A DNA stretch of 64,000 bases from JAJUFS01 sp036381175 (GTDB taxonomy: Bacteria > Pseudomonadota > Gammaproteobacteria > Natronospirales > JAJUFS01). The notes under the pieces were generated by a model. That model saw only the letters and a list, made by a program, of their open reading frames with translations. It ran no database searches and was not told where the DNA came from. The DNA is taken from positions 36,952 through 100,951 of the forward strand of contig DASVDI010000009.1 in the NCBI GenBank assembly GCA_036381175.1, in the 5' to 3' direction. Within the stretch, counting starts at the first letter, position 1. Every line of letters starts with the position of its first letter. Of the stretch, positions 1 to 8,709 are shown in pieces. A program made the translations under genes and the position numbers.

Positions 1-2
1 AA

Positions 3-1040
3 ATGAAGAAAACAGCGATCATCACCGGTATTACGGGACAAGACGGAGCTTACCTTGCAGAGCTTCTGTTAAAGAAGGGTTATACAGTTTACGGAGCCTA
101 CCGCCGTACGAGCTCCGTCAATTTCTGGCGAATCGAAGAACTCGGCATCCAGGATCATCCTGATCTGCACATGGTCGAGTACGACCTCACGGACTTAGGC
201 TCCAGCATTCGCTTGCTGGAACAGGCCAAGCCGGGCGAGGTTTACAACCTTGCGGCGCAGAGCTTCGTGGGCGTGTCATTTGATCAGCCGGTCACGACTG
301 GAAAGATCACTGGTCTTGGCGCGGTGAACCTGCTCGAGGCGATTCGTATCGTCAATCCGAAGATCCGTTTCTACCAGGCATCGACATCGGAAATGTTCGG
401 CAAGGTGCAGGCTGTGCCGCAAAGCGAAAGCACGCCGTTTTATCCGCGCAGCCCTTACGGCGTGGCGAAACTCTACGCGCACTGGATGACGGTGAATTAC
501 CGCGAGTCTTACGACATCTTTGGTTCCAGCGGCATCCTTTTCAATCACGAATCGCCATTGCGCGGGAAAGAGTTCGTCACTCGCAAGATCACCGACGGCA
601 TTGCACGCATCAAGCTCGGCAAGCTCGATTGCCTGGAGCTCGGCAACCTTGATGCGAAACGCGACTGGGGATTCGCAAAAGAGTATGTCGAAGGCATGTG
701 GCGGATGCTGCAAGCGGAACAACCGGACACCTACGTGCTCGCAACCAACAGTACCGAAACCGTGCGCGACTTCGTTTCGCTCGCCGCCAAGGCTGCAGAA
801 ATCGATATCGAATGGAAGGGCGAAGACGAAAAGGAAACGGGCGTCGACCGTGCAAGCGGCAAGACCATCGTGCGCATCAATCCGAAATTTTATCGACCCG
901 CGGAAGTGGACCTTCTGATTGGCGACCCATCAAAGGCAAAAAAGTATCTGGGTTGGGAAGCAAAAACAACGCTGGAAGAACTGTCCCGCGTGATGGTGGA
1001 AGCGGATCTCGACCGTAACGAAAGACAGCGTTCTTTCTGA
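3..1040 (+). CDS. gmd: GDP-mannose 4,6-dehydratase
   Basis: Converts GDP-D-mannose to GDP-4-keto-6-deoxymannose, the precursor of GDP-rhamnose, GDP-fucose and related sugars, in the cytoplasm. The 345-residue product has the Rossmann motif GITGQDG at residues 9-15, the STSE segment near 127-130, the YGVAK active-site Tyr/Lys motif near residue 152 and the NHESP stretch typical of Gmd. Length matches the family. The ATG is the third base of the window, so its ribosome binding site is out of view. No second enzyme (a reductase or epimerase finishing the sugar) is seen downstream, so it probably lies to the left. It opens the polysaccharide cluster. Confidence 0.96.
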   Translation: MKKTAIITGITGQDGAYLAELLLKKGYTVYGAYRRTSSVNFWRIEELGIQDHPDLHMVEYDLTDLGSSIRLLEQAKPGEVYNLAAQSFVGVSFDQPVTTGKITGLGAVNLLEAIRIVNPKIRFYQASTSEMFGKVQAVPQSESTPFYPRSPYGVAKLYAHWMTVNYRESYDIFGSSGILFNHESPLRGKEFVTRKITDGIARIKLGKLDCLELGNLDAKRDWGFAKEYVEGMWRMLQAEQPDTYVLATNSTETVRDFVSLAAKAAEIDIEWKGEDEKETGVDRASGKTIVRINPKFYRPAEVDLLIGDPSKAKKYLGWEAKTTLEELSRVMVEADLDRNERQRSF

Positions 1041-1079
1041 TCAAGTGCGTCGTTTGCAGCTTGCAACCGGAGAAGTGAA

Positions 1080-2018
1080 GTGAAGCTGATTATACAGATC
1101 CCGTGTTACAACGAAGCCGGAACACTGGCAATCGCGCTTTCGAGATTGCCGCGGCAAGTCGAAGGCATCGACAAGGTCGAGTGGCTGATCATCGATGACG
1201 GCAGCACGGACAATACTGTCGAGATCGCCCGACAGAATGGCGTCGATCATGTGGTAAGGCACCCGAAGAACCTGGGTCTTGCGAAAGGCTTCATGACAGG
1301 GCTGAACGCCTGTCTTGAGCACGACGCGGACATCATCGTGAATACGGATGCTGATGATCAGTACAACGCGGACGACATTCCGTTGCTGGTGAAACCGATT
1401 CTCGAGGGCAGGGCAGAATTCGTCGTCGGCGCGAGACCGATTGCGGAGATCGAGCATTTCTCACCGATCAAGAAAGCCTTGCAGAAGTTCGGAAGCTGGG
1501 TCGTGCGAAAAGCCAGCCGTACAAATATTCCTGATGCGCCGAGCGGATTTCGCGCCATATCCCGAAATGCCGCCCAACAGCTCAATGTTTTCAGCGAGTA
1601 CACATACACACTGGAAACCATCATCCAGGCCGGCCAGAAGAACATGGCGATCGAATCCGTGCCGATTCGCGTCAATGAAGATTTGCGTCCTTCGCGCCTG
1701 GTGAAAAGCATTTCTTCGTACGTGAAGCGCTCGATATTCACCATTGTTCGGATATTTGTTGTTTACAAACCGTTCCGGTTTTTTGCGTTACTCGGAATGT
1801 TGCTGCTTGGCGCTGGTATCGCTATCGGGCTTCGCTATCTCTATTTCTATATATCGGGAGACGGTGATGGACACGTTCAATCCCTGATTCTCGCTTCAAT
1901 CCTGATCGGTACGGGGTTTCAGACGATTCTTGTTGGATTTCTCGCAGATATCATCGCGGTGAACCGAAAGCTACTTGAAGAAACCCGCTTTTTATTAAAG
2001 CAAAGCCGCGATAAATAA
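1080..2018 (+). CDS. Family 2 glycosyltransferase, membrane-anchored (DPM1/GtrB-like)
   Basis: Predicted inverting glycosyltransferase. The 312-residue product opens with IIQIPCYNEAGTL and has IIDDGSTDNT near residue 38 and the nucleotide-binding NTDADDQY near residue 88. Two hydrophobic segments near residues 232-257 and 268-290 place it at the inner membrane, as in polyprenyl-phosphate sugar synthases. The start is GTG, preceded by GGAGAA about 5 bases upstream. It may load a lipid-linked sugar or transfer one to the growing glycan; the substrate cannot be read from sequence. It lies 39 bases after gmd and 12 bases before the methyltransferase, so is likely in one operon. Confidence 0.9.
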   Translation: MKLIIQIPCYNEAGTLAIALSRLPRQVEGIDKVEWLIIDDGSTDNTVEIARQNGVDHVVRHPKNLGLAKGFMTGLNACLEHDADIIVNTDADDQYNADDIPLLVKPILEGRAEFVVGARPIAEIEHFSPIKKALQKFGSWVVRKASRTNIPDAPSGFRAISRNAAQQLNVFSEYTYTLETIIQAGQKNMAIESVPIRVNEDLRPSRLVKSISSYVKRSIFTIVRIFVVYKPFRFFALLGMLLLGAGIAIGLRYLYFYISGDGDGHVQSLILASILIGTGFQTILVGFLADIIAVNRKLLEETRFLLKQSRDK

Positions 2019-2030
2019 GAGATCGTTCTT

Positions 2031-2744
2031 ATGCGCTTGAACCACGCCATCCTTGATAGAGAATCTCGCGAAAAGAAAGCCACTAAGATAATTCGTATTA
2101 TTGAAAGCAGGAAGAGCTTGAAAGGGACCAAGGTTCTTGAGATTGGCACGGGCTCAGGGGTCACCGCGGCAGTGCTAGCCGAAGAAGTCGGTGAAGCTGG
2201 TGCTGTATACGCCATTGATATCAAAGATCAAAGAGTCGTCCACGAAGGCTACGATTTTCGGGAAGTTGCTGGTACAGCATTGCCCTTTCAGGACGGTGAA
2301 TTTGATGTCGTGATTTCCAATCATGTAATTGAACATGTCGGTAGCCGTCCGGACCAGCTCCATCATTTGGCAGAGATCAAGCGAGTAATGAAGGCAAACG
2401 CCTTGCTATACCTTGCTGTTCCAAACAAATGGCGGCTCGTCGAGCCGCATTACAAGATTCCGATTCTTAGCTGGATGCCACAGCAAGTCGCCGACCTGGT
2501 TGTGCGGGCGAGCGGGAAGAACGAAGAGTTCGACTGCAAGTCCCCATCGCGATGGGAGCTTCGGCGACTGTTTTCACAATCGGGATTCATCCATGAAGAG
2601 CTGGACAGGGAGGCTTTGCGGATCGTTGGGGAAATAGAAGGAAGTCGGGCTGCGGAATTCATGTCGAGACTTCCGAAGTTAATATTGAGCACGATGTTGC
2701 TGATCGTACCAACTTTCATAGTTACTGCGCGAAAGCGCAGGTAG
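2031..2744 (+). CDS. SAM-dependent class I methyltransferase
   Basis: The 237-residue product has the SAM-binding motif I VLEIGTGSGVTA near residues 36-47, an acidic residue at the end of strand 2 (YAIDIKD) and motif IV-like DVVISNHVIEH near residue 93, as in Methyltransf_11 enzymes. A hydrophobic C-terminal stretch (about residues 214-233) may attach it to the membrane. Given its position among glycosyltransferases it probably methylates a sugar or a lipid carrier intermediate (inference). Its stop lies in a small inverted repeat, AGGTAG-4-CTACCT (2739-2754), just before the next gene. Confidence 0.85.
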   Translation: MRLNHAILDRESREKKATKIIRIIESRKSLKGTKVLEIGTGSGVTAAVLAEEVGEAGAVYAIDIKDQRVVHEGYDFREVAGTALPFQDGEFDVVISNHVIEHVGSRPDQLHHLAEIKRVMKANALLYLAVPNKWRLVEPHYKIPILSWMPQQVADLVVRASGKNEEFDCKSPSRWELRRLFSQSGFIHEELDREALRIVGEIEGSRAAEFMSRLPKLILSTMLLIVPTFIVTARKRR

Positions 2745-2757
2745 AGAACTACCTCTT

Positions 2758-3864
2758 GTGAAAGTCTTGTTTATCACCAGAAAGTGGCCGCCGGCAGTTG
2801 GTGGGATGGAGCTCTATTCCGAAGAGCTCGCGTGTGCCTTGCGTAGCATTTCGGATGTTGATCTTGAGGTCATCGCACTCAAGGGAGAACAGACTGGCCG
2901 CGCTCCGGGCCTTCTCGCCATCTTCGCGTTTTTTTTCCGCGCTACATGGTTTCTCCTTCGAAATAGCCGCAAGTACGATGTCGTGCATTTCGGGGACTTC
3001 GTGTTGTTTCCTCTTGCCATCCTTGATCGCTGGTTGTGCCGGTCGCGTGTTCGGTGCATGACGGTTTATGGCCTTGATCTGACTTTCGGCCGAAAGAAAG
3101 GGCTGCTTCCCGCAATCTATCGGCGATTCGTGAAATTTTCCGCGTCTCAAGGTTCCGCTGTTGACTGTTATATTGCGATCAGTCAATTCACGGGAAATCT
3201 TGCAGAATCTGTCGGTCTTGGTCCGGTGGTCGTGGTTCCGCTTGGTATTCGCATGGAAAATTTCGAGATGGCGCGCGAGGAAATAGACGCGAAAAAGAGA
3301 GAGCAGTTTGTTTTCTATCTTGGCCGGGTCGTGCGAAGGAAAGGCGCGTTATGGTTCGCGGAGAATGTTCTGCCGCGTTTCAATGGCGAGCTCAAGTTTG
3401 TCGTGGCAGGCCGTTTTTATTCAAGCGAGGAGCGGGAATACCTTTCAGGTTTGCCAAACGTCGAAGTGCTGGGTCAGGTACCGCATGTCGAAGCCCTTTC
3501 ATATCGAAAGCGGGCCGTTGCTACCATCATGCCGAACATTCGCGTCGAGAACAGCGCGGACGTGGAAGGCTTTGGTCTGACGGCCCTGGAAGCGCCGGCT
3601 GCTGGTTCGATATTGATTGCATCGCGACTGGAAGGCATAGAGGACGCTGTAATGGACGGGGTTACAGGATTGCTGGCGGAAGCCGGAGATTCGGCAGATT
3701 GGGAGAAAAAGCTGCGAGAAGTTCTGACTTGGGATGATGAGAAACGTTGTGAGTTCATCAGAAATGCGAGGGAAACGTTGCAGATGAACTACACCTGGCA
3801 ACTCGTGGCACAGCGAACTGTTGATGCATACCGGACAAGTTTTGATCGGAAGCGTTTGTCATGA
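2758..3864 (+). CDS. GT4-type glycosyltransferase
   Basis: Retaining glycosyltransferase of the GT-B fold, 368 residues. The N-terminal KWPPAVGGMELYSEELA is the acceptor-side signature of GT4 proteins. The C-terminal donor-binding half has FYLGRVVRRKG near residue 184 and ENSADVEGFGLTALEAPA near residue 263, with the E-x7-E pattern. The start is GTG at 2758 with no strong Shine-Dalgarno. Sugar specificity is unknown. It is followed 28 bases later by the flippase-like membrane protein. Confidence 0.9.
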   Translation: MKVLFITRKWPPAVGGMELYSEELACALRSISDVDLEVIALKGEQTGRAPGLLAIFAFFFRATWFLLRNSRKYDVVHFGDFVLFPLAILDRWLCRSRVRCMTVYGLDLTFGRKKGLLPAIYRRFVKFSASQGSAVDCYIAISQFTGNLAESVGLGPVVVVPLGIRMENFEMAREEIDAKKREQFVFYLGRVVRRKGALWFAENVLPRFNGELKFVVAGRFYSSEEREYLSGLPNVEVLGQVPHVEALSYRKRAVATIMPNIRVENSADVEGFGLTALEAPAAGSILIASRLEGIEDAVMDGVTGLLAEAGDSADWEKKLREVLTWDDEKRCEFIRNARETLQMNYTWQLVAQRTVDAYRTSFDRKRLS

Positions 3865-3892
3865 GTGACGTGCTTTTGCACAGGAGTGTCGC

Positions 3893-4831
3893 GTGAATTT
3901 CACGTGGAAAAATTTTTTCGCGGTCTTGTTGACGGTTTCCTCGCTGTACTTTCTCGTTACGGTTCTGGTTTCTCAATGGAGCGTGCTGCGTGAGGATGTA
4001 GAAATTTCCGCGGTGTTGCTGTTCGTGATTGCAGCGATTCCGATATACGTCGTGACGACAATTTCAAGCGCAGTTGCGTGGACATTTGCGTTTCGTGCCA
4101 CGGGCGAGAAGCTGGCTTTGCTAACGGGACTTCGTGTTCATCTTGTATCTCAGGTCGGAAAGTACATCCCGGGCAATATCGGCCACTTCGTTGGCCGGCT
4201 TGGCTTGTTGAAACTGAAAGGATTATCAGTTGCGCATGGCAGCGTTTCGATCGTTCTCGAGATTCTCTGGATGATCGGCGCCACCGCCGCCTTGTCCCTG
4301 TATGCGCTGTTCACGGGCGCGCTTGCGAGTGTTGGGACGATTCACGGCGTGGAGGACTGGTTGCCGGCGCTGGTGCTCATGCTGGCATTGATAGTTCCGA
4401 ATCTCATGATCCTGTTTTTCAACCTGCTTCCGGAAGGTCTACGGCGAAAGTTGGGGTTTGCGGGCAAGATCAGGCGCCCGCCGGAGCGAGTCGTACTGGG
4501 TTGTTACGCGCTCTATTTCCTGAACTCGCTACTAAACGGATTACTGTTGTTCGTCGGGGCTTACTGGCTTTTCGGTGTCATGGGTGGTGATGTGTTCTTC
4601 GTGGTCTCGCTTTACGCCGTGACGTGGTTGCTCGGTTTCATTGTTCCTGGCGCACCTGGAGGCATCGGCGTCCGGGAAGCATTGTTCGTACTGCTGTTCG
4701 GTGGTTTGTATGGGGCTGGTGTCGCCGCGGTCATGGCTGTGGTGCTGCGCGTGGTGAGTGTGCTCGGCGATCTGGTGGCGTTCGGGCTCGGATATTTCCT
4801 GTCACGCCGACGCCCTGTTCTGACGGCCTGA
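3893..4831 (+). CDS. Flippase-like / lysylphosphatidylglycerol synthetase TM-domain protein (UPF0104)
   Basis: Integral membrane protein of 312 residues with about eight hydrophobic segments. It has the family landmarks near the N-terminal third (VGKYIPGNIGHFVGRLGLLK) and the C-terminal FIVPGAPGGIGVREAL motif. This domain (LPG_synthase_TM, AglD/MprF membrane part) is proposed to move lipid-linked material across the membrane or to anchor transferases. No Wzx or Wzm/Wzt is seen in the cluster, so it is a candidate for the translocation step (inference). GTG start at 3893 with AGGAG at 3882-3886, a well-spaced ribosome binding site. Confidence 0.82.
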   Translation: MNFTWKNFFAVLLTVSSLYFLVTVLVSQWSVLREDVEISAVLLFVIAAIPIYVVTTISSAVAWTFAFRATGEKLALLTGLRVHLVSQVGKYIPGNIGHFVGRLGLLKLKGLSVAHGSVSIVLEILWMIGATAALSLYALFTGALASVGTIHGVEDWLPALVLMLALIVPNLMILFFNLLPEGLRRKLGFAGKIRRPPERVVLGCYALYFLNSLLNGLLLFVGAYWLFGVMGGDVFFVVSLYAVTWLLGFIVPGAPGGIGVREALFVLLFGGLYGAGVAAVMAVVLRVVSVLGDLVAFGLGYFLSRRRPVLTA

Positions 4832-4963
4832 TCGTCCAATGTAATCCGTTTCCGCCGTGTCCTGCCTCTTAAACTAATGTAAAATCAACAGCTTGATGAG
4901 GAGGCGGCCTTTGCGCATTCTCACGTCTTTCAGCGAGACAAGATAACGATTCGGGGTCTTCAC
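4832..4963 (+). promoter_or_regulatory. Intergenic region before ugd: possible promoter and an 11-codon ORF
   Basis: This gap is longer than others in the cluster. It has an AT-rich stretch with TAAAAT at 4880-4885 that could be a -10 box; no good -35 box is visible. A GAGGAGG Shine-Dalgarno-like run at 4899-4905 precedes a TTG-started ORF (4911-4946) reading LRILTSFSETR and then a stop. This could be a short leader or the remnant of a lost gene. I cannot tell which. Confidence 0.3.
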
Positions 4964-6295
4964 GTGAAAGTCAGTATTTTTGGATCCGGCTATGTCGGTC
5001 TTGTGACCGGCGCCTGCCTTGCCGAGGTTGGGCACGAGGTTGTCTGTTGCGACATCGATGAAGAAAAGATCCGGCAACTCCGTGGCGGACACATTCCGAT
5101 CTACGAGCCTGGCCTGGAGCCGCTGATTGTGAAGAACATCGCGGCGGGACATCTACGCTTCACCACGGACACAACGAATGCAGTGCATCACGGCAAGGTG
5201 ATCTTCATCGCCGTGGGAACACCGCCCGATGAAGATGGCTCCGCTGATCTTACGCATGTTCGGGATGTCGCCCGCAGCATTGGCGAGAATTTGCAGTCAT
5301 ACGCGGTGGTGGCGAACAAATCCACGGTGCCGGTAGGCACAGCGCAGATAGTCACGGAAGAGATCAACGCGCGCTTGAAACAGCGCGGCGAGACTGTTGA
5401 TTTCGACGTGATCTCGAATCCGGAATTCCTGAAAGAGGGAAGTGCGGTCAACGATTTCATGCGACCGGATCGAATCATCATTGGTGCTGCGAGCGAGCGA
5501 GCGCTCACGTTGTTGACGGACTTGTATTCGCCATTCAACCGTAACCACAACAAGCTGATGGCGATGGATGTCGCATCCGCCGAATTGACGAAGTACGCGG
5601 CCAACGCGATGTTGGCGACGAAGATCAGTTTCATGAACGAAGTCGCCGGCATTGCCGAGAAAGTCGGTGCGGATATTGAAGCGGTGCGACAGGGCATTGG
5701 TTCTGATCCTCGCATCGGTTATCACTTCATTTATCCCGGTCCCGGTTTCGGTGGCTCATGCTTTCCGAAGGATGTGCGCGCGTTGGCGGCGAAGGCGGAC
5801 AGCCTCGGGATCGACGCGCAACTCATCAAGGCGGTCGAGAGTGTCAATATCCGGCAGAAGATGCGTCTGTTTGAAAAGATATCGGCGCATTTCGATGGTG
5901 CGGTGAAAGGACTGACGGTTGCGATCTGGGGTTTGTCGTTCAAGCCGAATACGGATGACATGCGCGAGGCGCCGAGCCGCACGTTGATGGAAGCGCTTTG
6001 GGCGGCAGGCGCGAACGTTCGCGCGCACGATCCTGTCGCGATGCCCGAAACTTCTCGACTCTATGGCGATCGCGATGACCTCGTTCTTTGCGATACCAAG
6101 GAAGAAGCACTGGAAGGGGCCGACTGCCTGGTGCTCGTGACAGAGTGGCGTGATTTTCAGAGTCCGGATTTCGAGCACATCAAATCAATGTTGCGCGATC
6201 CTGTGATTTTCGACGGACGCAATATTTATGAGCCGAAACGTGCGCGAGCGGCTGGACTGACCGTCGTTGGTATTGGCCGGGGAGCACCAAGCTGA
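4964..6295 (+). CDS. ugd: UDP-glucose 6-dehydrogenase
   Basis: Oxidises UDP-glucose to UDP-glucuronate with two NAD+, supplying uronic acid to the polysaccharide. The 443-residue protein has the NAD-binding GSGYVGL at residues 7-13, the hinge NPEFLKEGSAVNDF, and the catalytic cysteine Cys266 in GPGFGGSCFPKD. The C-terminal UDP-binding domain starts near residue 312 (WGLSFKPNTDDMREAPS). Length is typical of the bacterial family. GTG start at 4964 with GGGG at 4953-4956. It begins a second transcriptional block of the cluster after a 132-base gap. Confidence 0.97.
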   Translation: MKVSIFGSGYVGLVTGACLAEVGHEVVCCDIDEEKIRQLRGGHIPIYEPGLEPLIVKNIAAGHLRFTTDTTNAVHHGKVIFIAVGTPPDEDGSADLTHVRDVARSIGENLQSYAVVANKSTVPVGTAQIVTEEINARLKQRGETVDFDVISNPEFLKEGSAVNDFMRPDRIIIGAASERALTLLTDLYSPFNRNHNKLMAMDVASAELTKYAANAMLATKISFMNEVAGIAEKVGADIEAVRQGIGSDPRIGYHFIYPGPGFGGSCFPKDVRALAAKADSLGIDAQLIKAVESVNIRQKMRLFEKISAHFDGAVKGLTVAIWGLSFKPNTDDMREAPSRTLMEALWAAGANVRAHDPVAMPETSRLYGDRDDLVLCDTKEEALEGADCLVLVTEWRDFQSPDFEHIKSMLRDPVIFDGRNIYEPKRARAAGLTVVGIGRGAPS

Positions 6296-6357
6296 ATCGG
6301 CAAAGCGTTTCATCCCGATTGCGTCAAGCCACAGGAATAACACGGGGGAGATACACA

Positions 6358-7557
6358 ATGGGCTTGCCGCACGTCGGTATGAATGCAATCAGTCTCCTGT
6401 CTCCGCTGACAGGCGTTGGCCAATATACTTATCACCTGTCCAAGGCGCTCGTGCAGGCGGGCGCAGATGTTTCCTATTTTTATGGCCCCGTGTGGTCTGA
6501 TCGTCTTCTCGAGAATGAGGTGGATGTCCGCGCGGAGCGCGACGCCTCTTCCCGGCTGACCCCTTTTACGCGCAAGGCTATGGTGGGTGCGAAACGATTG
6601 GTCAAAACCGTTGTGCCCAGGCCTTACGAGGTCGTTCGGTTTTTGCAGCAACGATGGTTTACGCGCGGCTTGCGTTCGCGGTCGCTTGATGTTTATCACG
6701 ATCCGAACTTCATTCCTTTCCGCTTTCATGGTCCGACGGTGATTACCGTTCACGATTTGTCGGTGCTGACGTTGCCGCACATGCATCCGTCAGATCGCGT
6801 AAGGGCGATTGGCGGGCGCTTGAAGTGGGCGGTGGAGCAGGCGGACGCGATCATCACCGTATCCGAATTCGTTCGTGAAGAAGTGATTGAAAGCCTGGGC
6901 GTGCCGGGCGAGAAGGTCACTGCAATTCACAACGGCGTCGATTCTGCGTTCCGGCCAAGGGACGCTTCCGAAACAGCGGCGTCGCTGTCCAGGCTGGGCT
7001 TGCGTCATGCCCGTTATGTTCTCGGCGTGGGAACGCTGGAACCGAGGAAGAACCTGGGTCGTCTCTGTCGCGCCTACCGTTCGCTTCCGGAGGAGGTTCG
7101 GCAAGAATTTCCGCTCGTGCTGGCCGGAATGAAAGGCTGGGGAGAAAGCGAATTCGCGCGCGATCTCGAGGCGCTGATACAGGAAGGGAACCTTGTGCTG
7201 CCGGGTTATCTTGAATCCGCTGCCTTGCGTGATCTTTACGCAGGCGCCGCGCTCTTTGCGTATCCATCCGTTTACGAAGGTTTCGGACTGCCGGTTGTCG
7301 AGGCGATGGCGTCAGGTGTGCCTGTCATGACGTCGAATTGTTCATCATTGCCGGAAGTCGCTGGTGATGCCGCACAGTTGGTCAACCCACTTGAAGTCGA
7401 TGATATTGCAGCGGCGTTGGCGCGCTTATTGAACGACAGTGAAGAGAGACACTGCCTTGCAACGGCGGGTCTGAAACGGGCTAGCGAATACACCTGGGAC
7501 ATTACTGCAAGAAAGACGCTTGCCGTTTACGACGGTGTTCGCAGCCGTGGAAGCTGA
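6358..7557 (+). CDS. GT4-type glycosyltransferase (family 1 domain)
   Basis: Predicted retaining GT-B glycosyltransferase, 399 residues from the chosen start. The N-terminal LTGVGQYTYHLSKAL acceptor loop is followed by the HDLSVLTLPHMHP and IITVSEF landmarks. The C-terminal half has VLGVGTLEPRKNLGRL and VYEGFGLPVVEAMASG with the donor-binding E-x7-E motif. The pattern resembles mannosyl- or rhamnosyl-transferases of the WbaZ type, but the sugar is not certain. I chose the ATG at 6358 because GGGGGAG lies 7 bases upstream; the frame stays open further upstream to 6319 without a comparable site. Confidence 0.92.
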   Translation: MGLPHVGMNAISLLSPLTGVGQYTYHLSKALVQAGADVSYFYGPVWSDRLLENEVDVRAERDASSRLTPFTRKAMVGAKRLVKTVVPRPYEVVRFLQQRWFTRGLRSRSLDVYHDPNFIPFRFHGPTVITVHDLSVLTLPHMHPSDRVRAIGGRLKWAVEQADAIITVSEFVREEVIESLGVPGEKVTAIHNGVDSAFRPRDASETAASLSRLGLRHARYVLGVGTLEPRKNLGRLCRAYRSLPEEVRQEFPLVLAGMKGWGESEFARDLEALIQEGNLVLPGYLESAALRDLYAGAALFAYPSVYEGFGLPVVEAMASGVPVMTSNCSSLPEVAGDAAQLVNPLEVDDIAAALARLLNDSEERHCLATAGLKRASEYTWDITARKTLAVYDGVRSRGS

Positions 7558-7558
7558 C

Positions 7559-8671
7559 ATGAAAGTTCTGCATGCCTTCAAGGTGTACAAACCTCATCGT
7601 GGGGGGATTGTCTCCACGATAGATCAACTTGCACACGCCTGGCCGGACGTGCAGTCAGGTGTGCTGGCTTGCGTATCTGGCTCGGAGTTCGGACAACGGT
7701 CCGAAGATGATGGCGTTCCGGTTGTCAAGGCGGGCTCCATTGGTCATTTGATGTCGATGCCGCTTTCGATTTCGTATCCGATCCTGTTTCGGCGCATGGC
7801 AAAACAGGCCGATGTGATCGCATACCACTATCCCTTTCCACTGATCGACTTGAGTGTGGCAGCAGGATTCGCTGGCAAGACAGGACTTGTCGTTCACTGG
7901 CATAGCGAGGTCGTGCAACAAAGGATGGCAGCAACTGCACTTCGACCATTGATGAGGCGCTGCCTTGAACGGGCCGACAGGATCATCGTCTCAACGCCTG
8001 CTCATATCGATATTTCAGATCTTCTCGCACCGCATCGGGACAAGTGCGAGGTGATCCCGTTCGGCGTGGATGCGAGCAAATGGGCAATGGATGAAGCTGA
8101 CGTGAGACCTGACTGGAGAGAGCGGCCCCCGTTCTTGCTGGCTGTTGGCCGCCTCGTGCCATACAAGGGGTTCGATGTCCTGTTGGCAGCACTTGGACGA
8201 ACCTCGGCACGGCTGGTGCTCATTGGCGACGGCCCGGAGCGTTCGAGGTTGGAGAAAATGACCGCGACGCTTGGCTTGGGTGATCGTGTGGATTTTCTTG
8301 GCGATGTTGACGAGCACACGCTGAAACATCTCATGAACGCTTGTCATGCATTTGTACTCCCGTCCGTTTCACAAGCAGAAACCTTCGGAATAGTCCAGCT
8401 TGAAGTCATGAGCTGTGGAAAACCGATCATCAATACTGATGCACATCCAGGTATCGGATGGGTCGCACGCGATGGTTTCGAGGCGCTGACGGTTCCGGCA
8501 GGGAATGTGGATTCACTGGCCGCGGCGATCGAAAGAATCTGGCAGGACGAGGCTCTGGCAATAAAGCTGGGAGCCGCCGGCAGCGACCGCGTGCGTGGGA
8601 TGTTCTCGAAGGAAAAGTTTTTCGAAAAGGTTCATGCAACTTACGAAAAGGTCTCGGTTCGGCGGCGATGA
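7559..8671 (+). CDS. GT4-type glycosyltransferase
   Basis: 370-residue GT-B glycosyltransferase. The start reads MKVLHAFKVYKPHRGGI, which has the glycine-rich acceptor loop. Later landmarks are HWHSEVVQ, VIPFGVDASKW, LLAVGRLVPYKGFDVLL and VSQAETFGIVQLEVMSCGKP. The ATG at 7559 is one base after the stop of the preceding transferase, indicating translational coupling. Overall it resembles cluster mannosyltransferases (WbnH/PimB type), but the specificity is a guess. It is the third GT4-type enzyme here, so the repeat unit probably has at least four sugars (inference). Confidence 0.9.
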   Translation: MKVLHAFKVYKPHRGGIVSTIDQLAHAWPDVQSGVLACVSGSEFGQRSEDDGVPVVKAGSIGHLMSMPLSISYPILFRRMAKQADVIAYHYPFPLIDLSVAAGFAGKTGLVVHWHSEVVQQRMAATALRPLMRRCLERADRIIVSTPAHIDISDLLAPHRDKCEVIPFGVDASKWAMDEADVRPDWRERPPFLLAVGRLVPYKGFDVLLAALGRTSARLVLIGDGPERSRLEKMTATLGLGDRVDFLGDVDEHTLKHLMNACHAFVLPSVSQAETFGIVQLEVMSCGKPIINTDAHPGIGWVARDGFEALTVPAGNVDSLAAAIERIWQDEALAIKLGAAGSDRVRGMFSKEKFFEKVHATYEKVSVRRR

Positions 8672-8709
8672 CGTCAAAAACATGGCTATCACGCCAGTAA
8701 CCACTAGAT

